NCBI GenBank assembly: GCA_041905405.1
Contig: JAYRLC010000012.1
Coordinates: forward strand, 1-64,000
Length of the DNA stretch: 64,000 nt
From: RAM1 sp041905405
GTDB lineage: Bacteria; Pseudomonadota; Gammaproteobacteria; Burkholderiales; Burkholderiaceae_C
Direction of reading: 5' to 3'
The notes under the pieces were generated by a model. The model saw only the letters and a list, made by a program, of their open reading frames with translations. It searched no databases and had not been told where the DNA came from. Each line of letters begins with the position of its first letter. Within the stretch, counting starts at the first letter, position 1. Made by a program: the position numbers and the translations under genes. Positions 34,421 through 42,146 of the stretch are shown here, piece by piece.

Positions 34421-35035
34421 ATGTCCGACGCATCCACTCAAGGCGCCCGCCAGGGCTCGACCGACCCCTGGCGCGAACGCCTGCCGCTGCCCGACGCCGC
34501 CGCCATGACGGCCGCACAAAAGGCGGCTGCCGACGCACTGATCGCCGGCCCGCGCAAGGGCGTGTACGGTCCCTTCCTGCCGCTGATGCAAAGCCCCGCG
34601 TTGCTGGACCGCGTGGCCAGCGTGGGCGAATACCTGCGCTTTGACAGCGTGGTGGACGCCAGGCTGCGCGAGCTGGTCACCTGCGCCGTCGCCCGCCATG
34701 TCGGCAACCAGTTCGAATGGGTCACGCACGCGCCCATGGCCGAAAAGCTGGGCGTTGCGCCCGCCACGATCGAATCGCTGCGCGTGGGCGCACGGCCCAC
34801 CGGCCTGCCCGATGACGAGGCGCTGGCGCTGGACTTTGCGAACGAGGTGCTGGTGCGCAACGGCGCGAGCGAGCCGACCTACAACGCCGCCGTTGCGCGC
34901 TTCGGTGAGCAGGGCGTGGTCGAGCTCACGACGCTGATCGGCTATTTCGTGATGGTCAACTGGGTCATGAACGTGGCGCACACCTGCGCCCGGCCCGCGC
35001 CCGGCGTCGCGCCGCTGGCCCCGTTTCCTCTCTAG
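34421..35035 (+). CDS. Carboxymuconolactone decarboxylase-family protein
   Basis: 204 residues from ATG 34421, behind a GGAG site. The CMD/AhpD fold is marked by LRELVTCAVARHVGNQFEWV, THAPMAEKLGVAPATIESL and LTTLIGYFVMVNWVMNVAHT. The CxxC redox pair of AhpD is absent, so it is not an AhpD-type alkylhydroperoxidase. Members decarboxylate aromatic-pathway lactones or have unknown roles. It is 11 bp after waaF. The coincidence with aromatic catabolism 5 kb away is suggestive only. Confidence 0.78.
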   Translation: MSDASTQGARQGSTDPWRERLPLPDAAAMTAAQKAAADALIAGPRKGVYGPFLPLMQSPALLDRVASVGEYLRFDSVVDARLRELVTCAVARHVGNQFEWVTHAPMAEKLGVAPATIESLRVGARPTGLPDDEALALDFANEVLVRNGASEPTYNAAVARFGEQGVVELTTLIGYFVMVNWVMNVAHTCARPAPGVAPLAPFPL

Positions 35036-35036
35036 G

Positions 35037-35565
35037 GCCGCTTCGCGTCAGGCGGTAGCCGGCGGGGGCTCACACTTCGGCGGTCTGTGCTGCGCACAGA
35101 CTCCGCTCCGGTGCTCAGGGGTCGGTTGCGCCGCGGAACTCGCTACGCGCTGCGCGCTGCGCTCAGACAGCCGCGGCGAGCATGTGCACGTTGCGCGCTG
35201 ACGCGCGCCAACACTCCCCCTTGCGCTCCTCGCCGCCGCAGAGATCGCCCCCGCCGGCTACCGCCTGCCGCGAAGCAGGGTCAGGGCTGTCCAACGGTGG
35301 CGCGCCAGCAATGTCACTGCAAAGCCACGTGGGCGGTGTGCGGGGCTGGGGGCGCCTCTGTGGCGCCGAGCAGCGCAGGGGTGAGTGTCGGCGCGCGCAG
35401 CGCGCTTCGTGCTCTGACTCACCGCAGCTGTTTGAACGGAGCGCGTAGCGCGCAGTGAGTTCTGCGGTGCGACCGAACCCTGAGCAGCACAGGGCAGTCG
35501 CCGCAGGCGACCGTCACAGTGAAGCCCCCAGCCCCGCACACCGCCCAGGTGGCTTTGCCGCGCGG
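35037..35565. repeat. Intergenic inverted-repeat block, non-coding
   Basis: This half-kilobase spacer has no credible gene. It is built from repeat modules: A at 35040-35069 and inverted at 35247-35276 (29 of 30 bases), B inverted at 35319-35352 and direct at 35525-35562. Further GCGC-rich palindromes lie at 35148-35162 and 35391-35405. The same A and B modules occur together between glcE and glcF. The family resembles clustered intergenic palindromes rather than an insertion sequence, as no transposase frame is present. Confidence 0.7.
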
Positions 35566-35578
35566 TGTCAGCCGGCCC

Positions 35579-35606
35579 AAAAAAAACAGCCACCTTGCGG
35601 TGGCTG
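35579..35606 (-). terminator. Rho-independent terminator of the two-component operon
   Basis: Stem CAGCCACC / GGTGGCTG (35587-35594 and 35599-35606) with a four-base loop. On the minus strand it is followed by eight T residues (35586 to 35579). It lies 168 bp downstream of the histidine kinase stop and fits the end of that transcript. Between it and 35774 is a relatively AT-rich stretch in which I see no gene. Confidence 0.85.
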
Positions 35607-35773
35607 TGAAAGTCCTTGGAAGGACGTCGTTGGGAGACTGTGAATCGGTTGGACCGTTGTGTGTCTGTGACAGCAGATGGGATGAACTTTAGGCGCGTTC
35701 GCGCCGGTGCGCATCCTCCATATTGAGGAGAAAGTCGCGGTCCTATGCCTTTTCCAAAATTTGTTAACGATGT

Positions 35774-36970
35774 TTACAACTGGTTGCATGGCAGGCGCAC
35801 GGTGAACTGCGCGCCGCCGCCGGGCGCATCGCCGCAATGCACGTCACCGCCATGGCGCTGCGCGATGGAGCGCACCAGCGCCAGGCCCAGGCCCACGCCG
35901 CCTTCTCGTTCACTGGCGCCGGGCAGTCGGTAAAAAGGCTCAAAGATGCGTTCGCGCTCGGCCTGCGGCACGCCGGGGCCGCGGTCGCTCACGCGCAGCA
36001 CGGCCAGCCTGCCCTCGTGGCCCACGCTGACGCGGGCCGTGCCGTCGCCATAGCGGCGGGCGTTTTCCAGCAGGTTGCGCACCAGGCGGCGCAGCAGGCG
36101 CGGCACGCCCGGCACGGTCACCTGCGCGTCGGCCGCCGCCACGTCCAGCTCTGCGCCATGGCGGGCGCATTCCTCGGCGACCAGGCCCGTCAGGTCCACG
36201 GACTCCACGGTGCCCAGGTCGGTTTCGCGCGCATCCAGCCGGCTGGCCAGCAGGATTTCGTCGATCAACTGGTCCAGCTCGGCGATGTTGCGCGAGATTT
36301 CCTCGCGGAACGCCGGGCTGGGCTGCGTGCCCATGCCCATCAGCTCCAGCCCCATGCGGATGCGCGCCAGCGGCGAGCGCAGCTCGTGCGACGCGTTGGC
36401 CAGCAGCGACTTGTGCGTCTGCACCAGCGTCTGAACGCGTTCGGCCGCCTGGTTGAAGCGGCGCGCCAGCGTGGCCACCTCGTCATGGCCGGAGTCATCG
36501 ACCCGCACGCCCAGGTCGCCGTCTCCCCAGCGTTCCACGCCCCGGCGCACCAGCTCCAGCCGCTTGGTCAGACGCCGCACGATGGGGTAGGTGCCAATGG
36601 CCACGGCGATGGCCACGATGCCCATCAGCCACAGCACGCCGGCTGGTCCGCTGAACCAGGGTCGGGGCGGCGGCGCCTCGCCGGGGCGGCGGGGCCGGGG
36701 CGGTATGTGCACGAACATCTGCCGCCCGTCGTCCATCTGCACCTGGAACTCGATGCCCCGTCCCGGAATGCGCACCGGTGGCGCGTTGGCCTGTCCCACG
36801 ACCTGGCCCGACTCGTCGCGCAGCAGCACCTGGCGCACGGCCGGCGGGTCCGCGTTGATGCTCCACAGCCAGCCGAACACCAGCGTGAGCACCGCCACGG
36901 CCAGCACCACCGCCGCCCAGATGCGCAGATAAAGAGGCACGCCCAAAGGCCGCCAGCGAACGAAGGCCAT
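35774..36970 (-). CDS. CpxA-like sensor histidine kinase
   Basis: 398 residues. TM1 about 12-36, periplasmic part 37-107 with a Pro-rich PRPRRPGEAPPPRPW end, TM2 about 109-130, HAMP about 131-185. HisKA carries phospho-acceptor His195 (NASHELRSPLARIRMGLELM). The HATPase has N-box NLLENARRYGDGTA, G1 VSDRGPGVPQAERERIFEPF and G2 GVGLGLALVRSIAQRHGG. Its start abuts the regulator stop with no gap (TAG then ATG), so both are one operon. Sequence style is that of the CpxA/RstB/EnvZ class; the signal is unknown. Confidence 0.9.
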   Translation of the reverse strand: MAFVRWRPLGVPLYLRIWAAVVLAVAVLTLVFGWLWSINADPPAVRQVLLRDESGQVVGQANAPPVRIPGRGIEFQVQMDDGRQMFVHIPPRPRRPGEAPPPRPWFSGPAGVLWLMGIVAIAVAIGTYPIVRRLTKRLELVRRGVERWGDGDLGVRVDDSGHDEVATLARRFNQAAERVQTLVQTHKSLLANASHELRSPLARIRMGLELMGMGTQPSPAFREEISRNIAELDQLIDEILLASRLDARETDLGTVESVDLTGLVAEECARHGAELDVAAADAQVTVPGVPRLLRRLVRNLLENARRYGDGTARVSVGHEGRLAVLRVSDRGPGVPQAERERIFEPFYRLPGASEREGGVGLGLALVRSIAQRHGGDVHCGDAPGGGAQFTVRLPCNQL

Positions 36971-37684
36971 CTAGTCTTGCTGCTTTGCGAAGACGTAGCC
37001 GACGCCGCGTACCGTCACGATGCGTTTCGGGTTCTTGGGGTCGGCCTCGATGGCCGCGCGGATGCGGCCCATGTGCACGTCAATGGAGCGGTCGAAGGCC
37101 TCCAGCTCGCGGCCGCGCACGGCTTCCATGATCTGGTCGCGCGTGAGCACGCGGCCGGCCCGCTCGGCCAGCGTGATCAGCAGGTCGAACTGGTAGGAGG
37201 TGAGGTCGGCGCTCTGGCCGCCCACGGTCACGGTGCGGGCGTCGCGGTCGATCTCCAGCGAGCCGAAGCGCAGCGTGGCGGGCTGCTGCACCGCGCCCTC
37301 GCCGCGGCGGCGCAGCACGGCGCGGATGCGCGCCAGCAGCTCGCGCGGCTCGAACGGCTTGGGCAGGTAGTCGTCGGCGCCCAGCTCCAGGCCCACGATG
37401 CGGTCCATGGGGTCGCCCTTGGCCGTGAGCATGAGCACGGGCACGCGGGCCACGTCGGTGGTCATGCCGCGCACGCGGCGGCACACTTCCAGCCCGTCCA
37501 TGTCGGGCAGCATCAGGTCCAGGATCACCAGGTCGGGCGCGGGGCCCTGGCCGGGCTCCTGCAGGCGGGCCAGGCCGCTGCGCGCGTCCAGCGCGTGCGA
37601 AAAGCCAAAGCCCGACTGGCCCAGGTATTCGCCCACCATCTGCGCCAGTCGCGCATCGTCCTCGATCATCAGAATGTTTTGCAT
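36971..37684 (-). CDS. OmpR-family response regulator, CpxR-like
   Basis: 237 residues. The receiver has acidic pocket Glu8-Asp9-Asp10, phospho-acceptor Asp56 (LVILDLMLPDMDG), Thr in LMLTAKGDP and Lys in DDYLPKPFEPRELLARIRAV. The C-terminal winged helix has LTSYQFDLLITLAERAGRVL, the recognition segment RELEAFDRSIDVHMGRIR and the wing VTVRGVGYVF. FDRxIDxH is the CpxR-type recognition signature. ATG 37684 precedes MQNILMIEDD. It is divergent from the ligase-pel operon with a CpxR-type box in between. Confidence 0.9.
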   Translation of the reverse strand: MQNILMIEDDARLAQMVGEYLGQSGFGFSHALDARSGLARLQEPGQGPAPDLVILDLMLPDMDGLEVCRRVRGMTTDVARVPVLMLTAKGDPMDRIVGLELGADDYLPKPFEPRELLARIRAVLRRRGEGAVQQPATLRFGSLEIDRDARTVTVGGQSADLTSYQFDLLITLAERAGRVLTRDQIMEAVRGRELEAFDRSIDVHMGRIRAAIEADPKNPKRIVTVRGVGYVFAKQQD

Positions 37685-37780
37685 GGGGGAATGGTAATGA
37701 AGCGTGCCGCGAAATGGGGTGATCCGCGAACGCCCTGCAGCCATCATGGGCGCAGGCCACCAAAGCGGGTTGAACCGACG

Positions 37781-37795
37781 GTAAAGTTAGGTAAA
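37781..37795 (+). promoter_or_regulatory. CpxR-type direct repeat GTAAA-N5-GTAAA
   Basis: GTAAA at 37781-37785 and 37791-37795 with five bases between is exactly the E. coli CpxR consensus. It lies in the spacer between the CpxR-like regulator and the ligase-pel operon. The second half touches the annotated ATG (37795), so either the site acts on the minus-strand operon or the ligase start is further downstream. Confidence 0.5.
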
Positions 37796-39303
37796 TGCCC
37801 CTCGCTGTACCCCCCTTGCGCACCCCCCTGCCCGCCGCGCTCACTTCGCTGACGCTGGCCGATCTGCCCGCATGGCAGGCGCGCCGGCGGCCCGGGGCGG
37901 CGGCGCTGCGCTTTGGCGGCGTGGCGGCCAGCCATGCGGCGCTGCACCGGCGCAGCCTGCAGTGGGCCGCGTGGCTGCGGTCCCAGGGCGTGGACAGCGG
38001 CGACCGCATCGCCTGGCTGGGGCTGAATCACCCGGACCTGATCGCTCTGCTGTTTGCCGCGGCCCGCGTGGGCGCGGTGCTGGCGCCGCTGAACTTCCGC
38101 CTGGCCCCGGCCGAATGGGACGCCGTGCTGGCCGACTGCACGCCGCGCTGCGTGATCCACGACGCGGCCTGGGCCGACGCGGCGCGGGCGCTGGCGCAGC
38201 GCCACGGCCTGGCCGCCCATGGCATCGCCGCGCCCGATGCAGCGCCCGTGCAGGACGGCGCGGCGCCGTCCGGCGCGTCGGACCTGCCCGTGCTGCTGGT
38301 CTACACCTCGGGCACCACCGGCGCGCCGCGCGGGGCCGTGCACACCCAGGGCAACCTGCTGGCCAACATGGCCATTGCCGCGCGGGTGCAGCGCATCACG
38401 CCGGCCGATACCGTGCTCACGGCGCTGCCGCTGTTTCACGTCGGTGGCCTGTGCATCCAGACACTGCCCGCGCTGTACGCGGGTGCCTGCGTGACGCTGC
38501 AGGCGCGCTTCGACCCGGCGGCGTTCCTGGCCTGCGTGGCGACCGAGCGGCCCACGCTCACGCTGGTGGTGCCCGCCGTCATGAAGGCGCTGGTGGAGCA
38601 CCCCGCCTGGCCCGCAACCGATCTGTCCTGCCTGCGCGCGGCCTGGGCCGGCTCCAGCACGCTGCCGCAGGCGCTGGTGGACGCGTTCCACGCGCGCGGC
38701 CTGCCGGTGTGCAACGTCTATGGCGCGACCGAAACGGGGCCTTTTTCGATCGCGCTGGACGAGGCGCGGGCCATGGCCCATGCCGGCGCGTGCGGCTGGC
38801 CCGTGCCCGGCGTGCAGGCGCGGCTGGCCGATGGGGTCGACGGCGTGGGTGAGGTGCTGCTGCGCGGCCCCAACGTCGTGCGCAGCTACTGGCCCGACGT
38901 GCCGGCGGTGGATGCCGACGGCTGGTTCCACAGCGGCGACCTGGCGCAGGTGGACGCCGTCGGCTGCTGGCGCATCGTGGGCCGGGCCAAGGACATGATC
39001 ATCTCGGGCGGCGAGAACATCTACCCTGCCGAGATCGAAAACGCCCTGGCCACCCACCCCGACGTGGCCGAATGCGCGGTGGTCGGCATGCCCGACGCCC
39101 GGTGGGGCGAGGCCGTGGTGGCCGCCGTCGTCACGCGGGGCGGACTGGCGCTGGACGCGCAGGCGCTGCAGGGCTGGCTGGGCGAGCGCGTGGCGCGCTA
39201 CAAGCTGCCACGCCGGTACGTGGCGCTTGCGGCACTGCCGCGCACGGCGCTGGGCAAGGTGCAGAAATCCCGATTGCAGCCGCTGCTGCAACAGGCATCA
39301 TGA
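37795..39303 (+). CDS. AMP-forming acyl-CoA ligase, leader of the pel operon
   Basis: 502-residue ANL-superfamily ligase that activates a carboxylic acid as acyl-AMP and then acyl-CoA. Motifs: VYTSGTTGAPRGAVHTQGN (P-loop), YGATETGPFSI (A5), DGWFHSGDLAQVDAVGCWRI (A7), GRAKDMIISGGENIYPAEIE (A8) and TALGKVQKSRL with the catalytic Lys near the end. Substrate is unknown; it is of the medium/long-chain or aryl-CoA ligase type. Its stop overlaps the pelA start by 4 bp (ATGA), implying translational coupling. A start downstream of 37795 (for example TTG 37813) is possible. Confidence 0.88.
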   Translation: MPLAVPPLRTPLPAALTSLTLADLPAWQARRRPGAAALRFGGVAASHAALHRRSLQWAAWLRSQGVDSGDRIAWLGLNHPDLIALLFAAARVGAVLAPLNFRLAPAEWDAVLADCTPRCVIHDAAWADAARALAQRHGLAAHGIAAPDAAPVQDGAAPSGASDLPVLLVYTSGTTGAPRGAVHTQGNLLANMAIAARVQRITPADTVLTALPLFHVGGLCIQTLPALYAGACVTLQARFDPAAFLACVATERPTLTLVVPAVMKALVEHPAWPATDLSCLRAAWAGSSTLPQALVDAFHARGLPVCNVYGATETGPFSIALDEARAMAHAGACGWPVPGVQARLADGVDGVGEVLLRGPNVVRSYWPDVPAVDADGWFHSGDLAQVDAVGCWRIVGRAKDMIISGGENIYPAEIENALATHPDVAECAVVGMPDARWGEAVVAAVVTRGGLALDAQALQGWLGERVARYKLPRRYVALAALPRTALGKVQKSRLQPLLQQAS

Positions 39304-42146
39304 GCGCCATGAAAAAGGGAGTGCTCCAACGCGTCCTGTACGCCCTGCGCCGGCTGGCGGCGGCCCTGGGGCTGATCGTGCTGGCCGCGCATGCGGTCCC
39401 GGCGCGGGCCGCGACCGCGTCCACATACCCGAGCTTTGCCTTCTACTACGGCACCGACATCCCATGGGAGGCGCTGGGCGCGTTCGACGTGGCGGTGGTC
39501 GAGCCCGGCAACGTCGGCCCCGCGGGCTGGTCGCACCGGCTCAACCCGGCGACGATGGTGGCGGCCTACATCTCGGTCGGCGAGATTCATCCCACGCGCC
39601 CGTACTTCGCCCAGGTGCGGCCCGAATGGCGGCTGGGCGCCAACACGGCCTGGGGCTCCATCGTGGTGGACCAGGCCGCGCCGGGCTGGAACGCGTTCTA
39701 CGTGTCGCAGATCATCAAGCCGCTGTGGGACAAGGGCTACCGCGCGTTCTTCCTGGACACGCTGGACTCGTTCAACCTGGTCGCCAAAACGCCCGAGGCG
39801 CAGCAGCGCCAGATCGCGGGCCTGGCGTCGCTGATCCGCGAGATCAAGCGCGCCTACCCCGACGCGAAGCTCATCTTCAACCGCGGCTTCGAGATCCTGC
39901 CGCAGGTCCACACGCTGGCCTGGGCCGTCGCGGCCGAATCGCTGTTCCAGGGCTGGGACGCCGGCAAGCAGGAATACCGCCCCGTGCCCCAGGCCGACCG
40001 CGACTGGCTCATGGCGCAGCTGCTCAAATGCCGTGACGAATACAAGCTGCCCGTCATCTCCATCGACTACGTGCCGCCCGCGGACCGCGCGCTCGCGCGG
40101 GAAACCGCGAAGCGCATCCGCTCGCTGGGCTTTATCCCCTGGGTGACCAACCCCGCGCTGGACATGATGGGCGTGGGCCAGGTCGAAGTGCTGCCGCGCC
40201 AGGTGCTTGCCGTGCACGACGAGTCCGGTCACCTGGCGAACCTGGCGGCGCACGAAATCCACCGGGTAGGCACCATGCCGCTGAACTATCTGGGCCTGGA
40301 CGCGCGCTACGTCTATGTCAACGCGCCCGAGATGGCGCAGTTGTCGCAACAGGTGCTCACGGGCCGCTACGCCGGCGTGCTGACCTGGTTCAACCGCGGC
40401 AGCTTCCAGGAAACCCCCGCGCTCATGAAACTGCTGGACAACGCGCGCACGCAGGGCGTGCCGGTCGTGATGGTGGGCGAGCTGCCCGGTGACGCGGCGA
40501 TGGATGCGTTCGGCAAGGACGTCGGTGCGACAGTACGGCTGACCAAGCCGCTGACACTGCAAAAGCGCTCGCCGCACGTGGGCTTCGAGATCGAGCCCAA
40601 GCCCAACGTCACGAGCTTTACGCCCTCCACGCTGCGTGCGGGCATGGGCGATGTCTGGCTGCGCGTGCACAGCCAGACCAGCGGCGACGCCGACGTCATC
40701 GCCATCACCCCATGGGGCGGCTTCGCAGCCGACCGCTACTGGAAGATGGACCTGCCGCAGGACAACGGCGAGCGTTGGGCGGTGAACCCGATCGAGTTCT
40801 TCCGCGCGGCATTCAAAGTCCGGTCCGACATCCCTGTGCCGGACGTCACCACCGAGAGCGGGCGCAGGCTGATGCTGATCCACGTGGATGGTGACGGTTT
40901 CCCGAGCCGGGCCGAAGTGCCGGGCACGCCGCTCGCGTCAGAGGTCATGCTCAATGAATTCCTCACGCGCTACAAATGGCCCAGCACGGTCTCCATCATC
41001 GAGGGTGAGGTCGGCCCGCGCGGGCTGTACCGCGCCATGTCGCCGTACATGGAGGGGGTGGCGCGCAAAATCTTCGCGCTGGACCATGTGGAGATGGCCA
41101 GCCACACCTTCAGTCACCCTTTCTTCTGGGCCGATACCGAGCTGGGCCGTCCGGCCGGTGGCCGCGCCATGGGCCTGTCCATCCCGGGGTACCGCTACGA
41201 TGCCGACCGCGAAATCGCAGGCGCGCGTGACTACATCGACAGCCTGGCGCCGCCGGGCAAAAAAACGCGCGTCGTGCTGTGGAGCGGCGACACCCAGCCG
41301 CTGGAAGCACCTGTGCGCCTGGCCTACCAGGCCGGCCTGCTGAACATGAACAGCGGCAACACCTGGATCAGCAAGGCCGAGCCCTCGCTCACGCTGGTCG
41401 GACCCATCGGCATGATGAAGGGCGAATGGTTCCACACCTATGCGCCCATGCAGAACGAGAACGTGTACACCAACAACTGGACCGGCCCGTACTACGGCTT
41501 CGAGCGCGTGATCGAAACCTTCGAAATGACCGAGCGGCCGCTGCGCCTGAAGCCCGTCAACATCTACTACCACACGTACATCGCGAGCAAGCGCGCCAGC
41601 ATCGCGTCACTGCACAAGGTGTACGACTGGGCCGGGGCCCGGCTGAAGGAGCAGACGCTGCACCCTGTCTACAGCAGCCAGTACATCGAACGGGCGCTGG
41701 ACTGGCGCCGTGCCACCGTGGCCCGCACGGGCAGCGGCGCGCTGGAACTGCGCGGCGGGCCCAACCTGCGGGAATGGCGCGTGGACGCGCCGGCCACGGT
41801 GCCGCCTGCGTCGGTGGCCACCGGCATTGCGGGCCAGGCGCGCCATGAAGGCGCGGCCTATGTCCACACGGCCACGCCCGTGGCGCAGTACCAGGCGTCC
41901 GCGCCGGGGCAGCCCGATCGTTTCCATCTGGAATCCGCCAACGCGCGGCTGACGGGCTGGGAGTCTCGCGGCGGTCTTCAGCAGATGCGTTTTGACGGGC
42001 ACGTGCCGCTGCACGCCACCTTCCATGCGCCCGGCTGCGAGCTTCAGCCCGATGCCGGGCTGCGCGCGGCGCGCCGGGGCGACCGGCTTGATGTGGAGGC
42101 CACGCGCCTTGGAACGACCCTCGTCGTACTCCGTTGCCCCGGGTGA
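39300..42146 (+). CDS. pelA: Pel polysaccharide hydrolase/deacetylase PelA
   Basis: 948 residues, in my recollection the same length as P. aeruginosa PelA. Signal peptide to about residue 38. The N-terminal GH114-like hydrolase domain (about 45-300) begins FAFYYGTDIPWEALGAFDVA; Glu213 (VAAESLFQGWD) matches the catalytic Glu. A reductase-like middle follows. The C-terminal CE4-like deacetylase has Asp530 (HVDGDGF) and His602/His606 (SHTFSHPFFW), equivalent to the essential D528/H600/H604. It deacetylates and trims Pel (partly deacetylated galactosamine-rich polymer) in the periplasm. An alternative start is Met at 39309. Confidence 0.95.
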   Translation: MSAMKKGVLQRVLYALRRLAAALGLIVLAAHAVPARAATASTYPSFAFYYGTDIPWEALGAFDVAVVEPGNVGPAGWSHRLNPATMVAAYISVGEIHPTRPYFAQVRPEWRLGANTAWGSIVVDQAAPGWNAFYVSQIIKPLWDKGYRAFFLDTLDSFNLVAKTPEAQQRQIAGLASLIREIKRAYPDAKLIFNRGFEILPQVHTLAWAVAAESLFQGWDAGKQEYRPVPQADRDWLMAQLLKCRDEYKLPVISIDYVPPADRALARETAKRIRSLGFIPWVTNPALDMMGVGQVEVLPRQVLAVHDESGHLANLAAHEIHRVGTMPLNYLGLDARYVYVNAPEMAQLSQQVLTGRYAGVLTWFNRGSFQETPALMKLLDNARTQGVPVVMVGELPGDAAMDAFGKDVGATVRLTKPLTLQKRSPHVGFEIEPKPNVTSFTPSTLRAGMGDVWLRVHSQTSGDADVIAITPWGGFAADRYWKMDLPQDNGERWAVNPIEFFRAAFKVRSDIPVPDVTTESGRRLMLIHVDGDGFPSRAEVPGTPLASEVMLNEFLTRYKWPSTVSIIEGEVGPRGLYRAMSPYMEGVARKIFALDHVEMASHTFSHPFFWADTELGRPAGGRAMGLSIPGYRYDADREIAGARDYIDSLAPPGKKTRVVLWSGDTQPLEAPVRLAYQAGLLNMNSGNTWISKAEPSLTLVGPIGMMKGEWFHTYAPMQNENVYTNNWTGPYYGFERVIETFEMTERPLRLKPVNIYYHTYIASKRASIASLHKVYDWAGARLKEQTLHPVYSSQYIERALDWRRATVARTGSGALELRGGPNLREWRVDAPATVPPASVATGIAGQARHEGAAYVHTATPVAQYQASAPGQPDRFHLESANARLTGWESRGGLQQMRFDGHVPLHATFHAPGCELQPDAGLRAARRGDRLDVEATRLGTTLVVLRCPG

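Noticed and set aside
35391..35405. CRISPR-like or tandem repeat from GCGCGC-rich stretches
   Set aside because: No regular repeat-spacer spacing; only local palindromes.
35037..35565. Degenerate insertion sequence
   Set aside because: Inverted modules are present, but there is no transposase fragment and no target-site duplication could be identified.
35568..35837. Possible small genes in the AT-richer spacer before the histidine kinase gene
   Set aside because: Frames on both strands overlap the terminator or the kinase end and have no convincing start.
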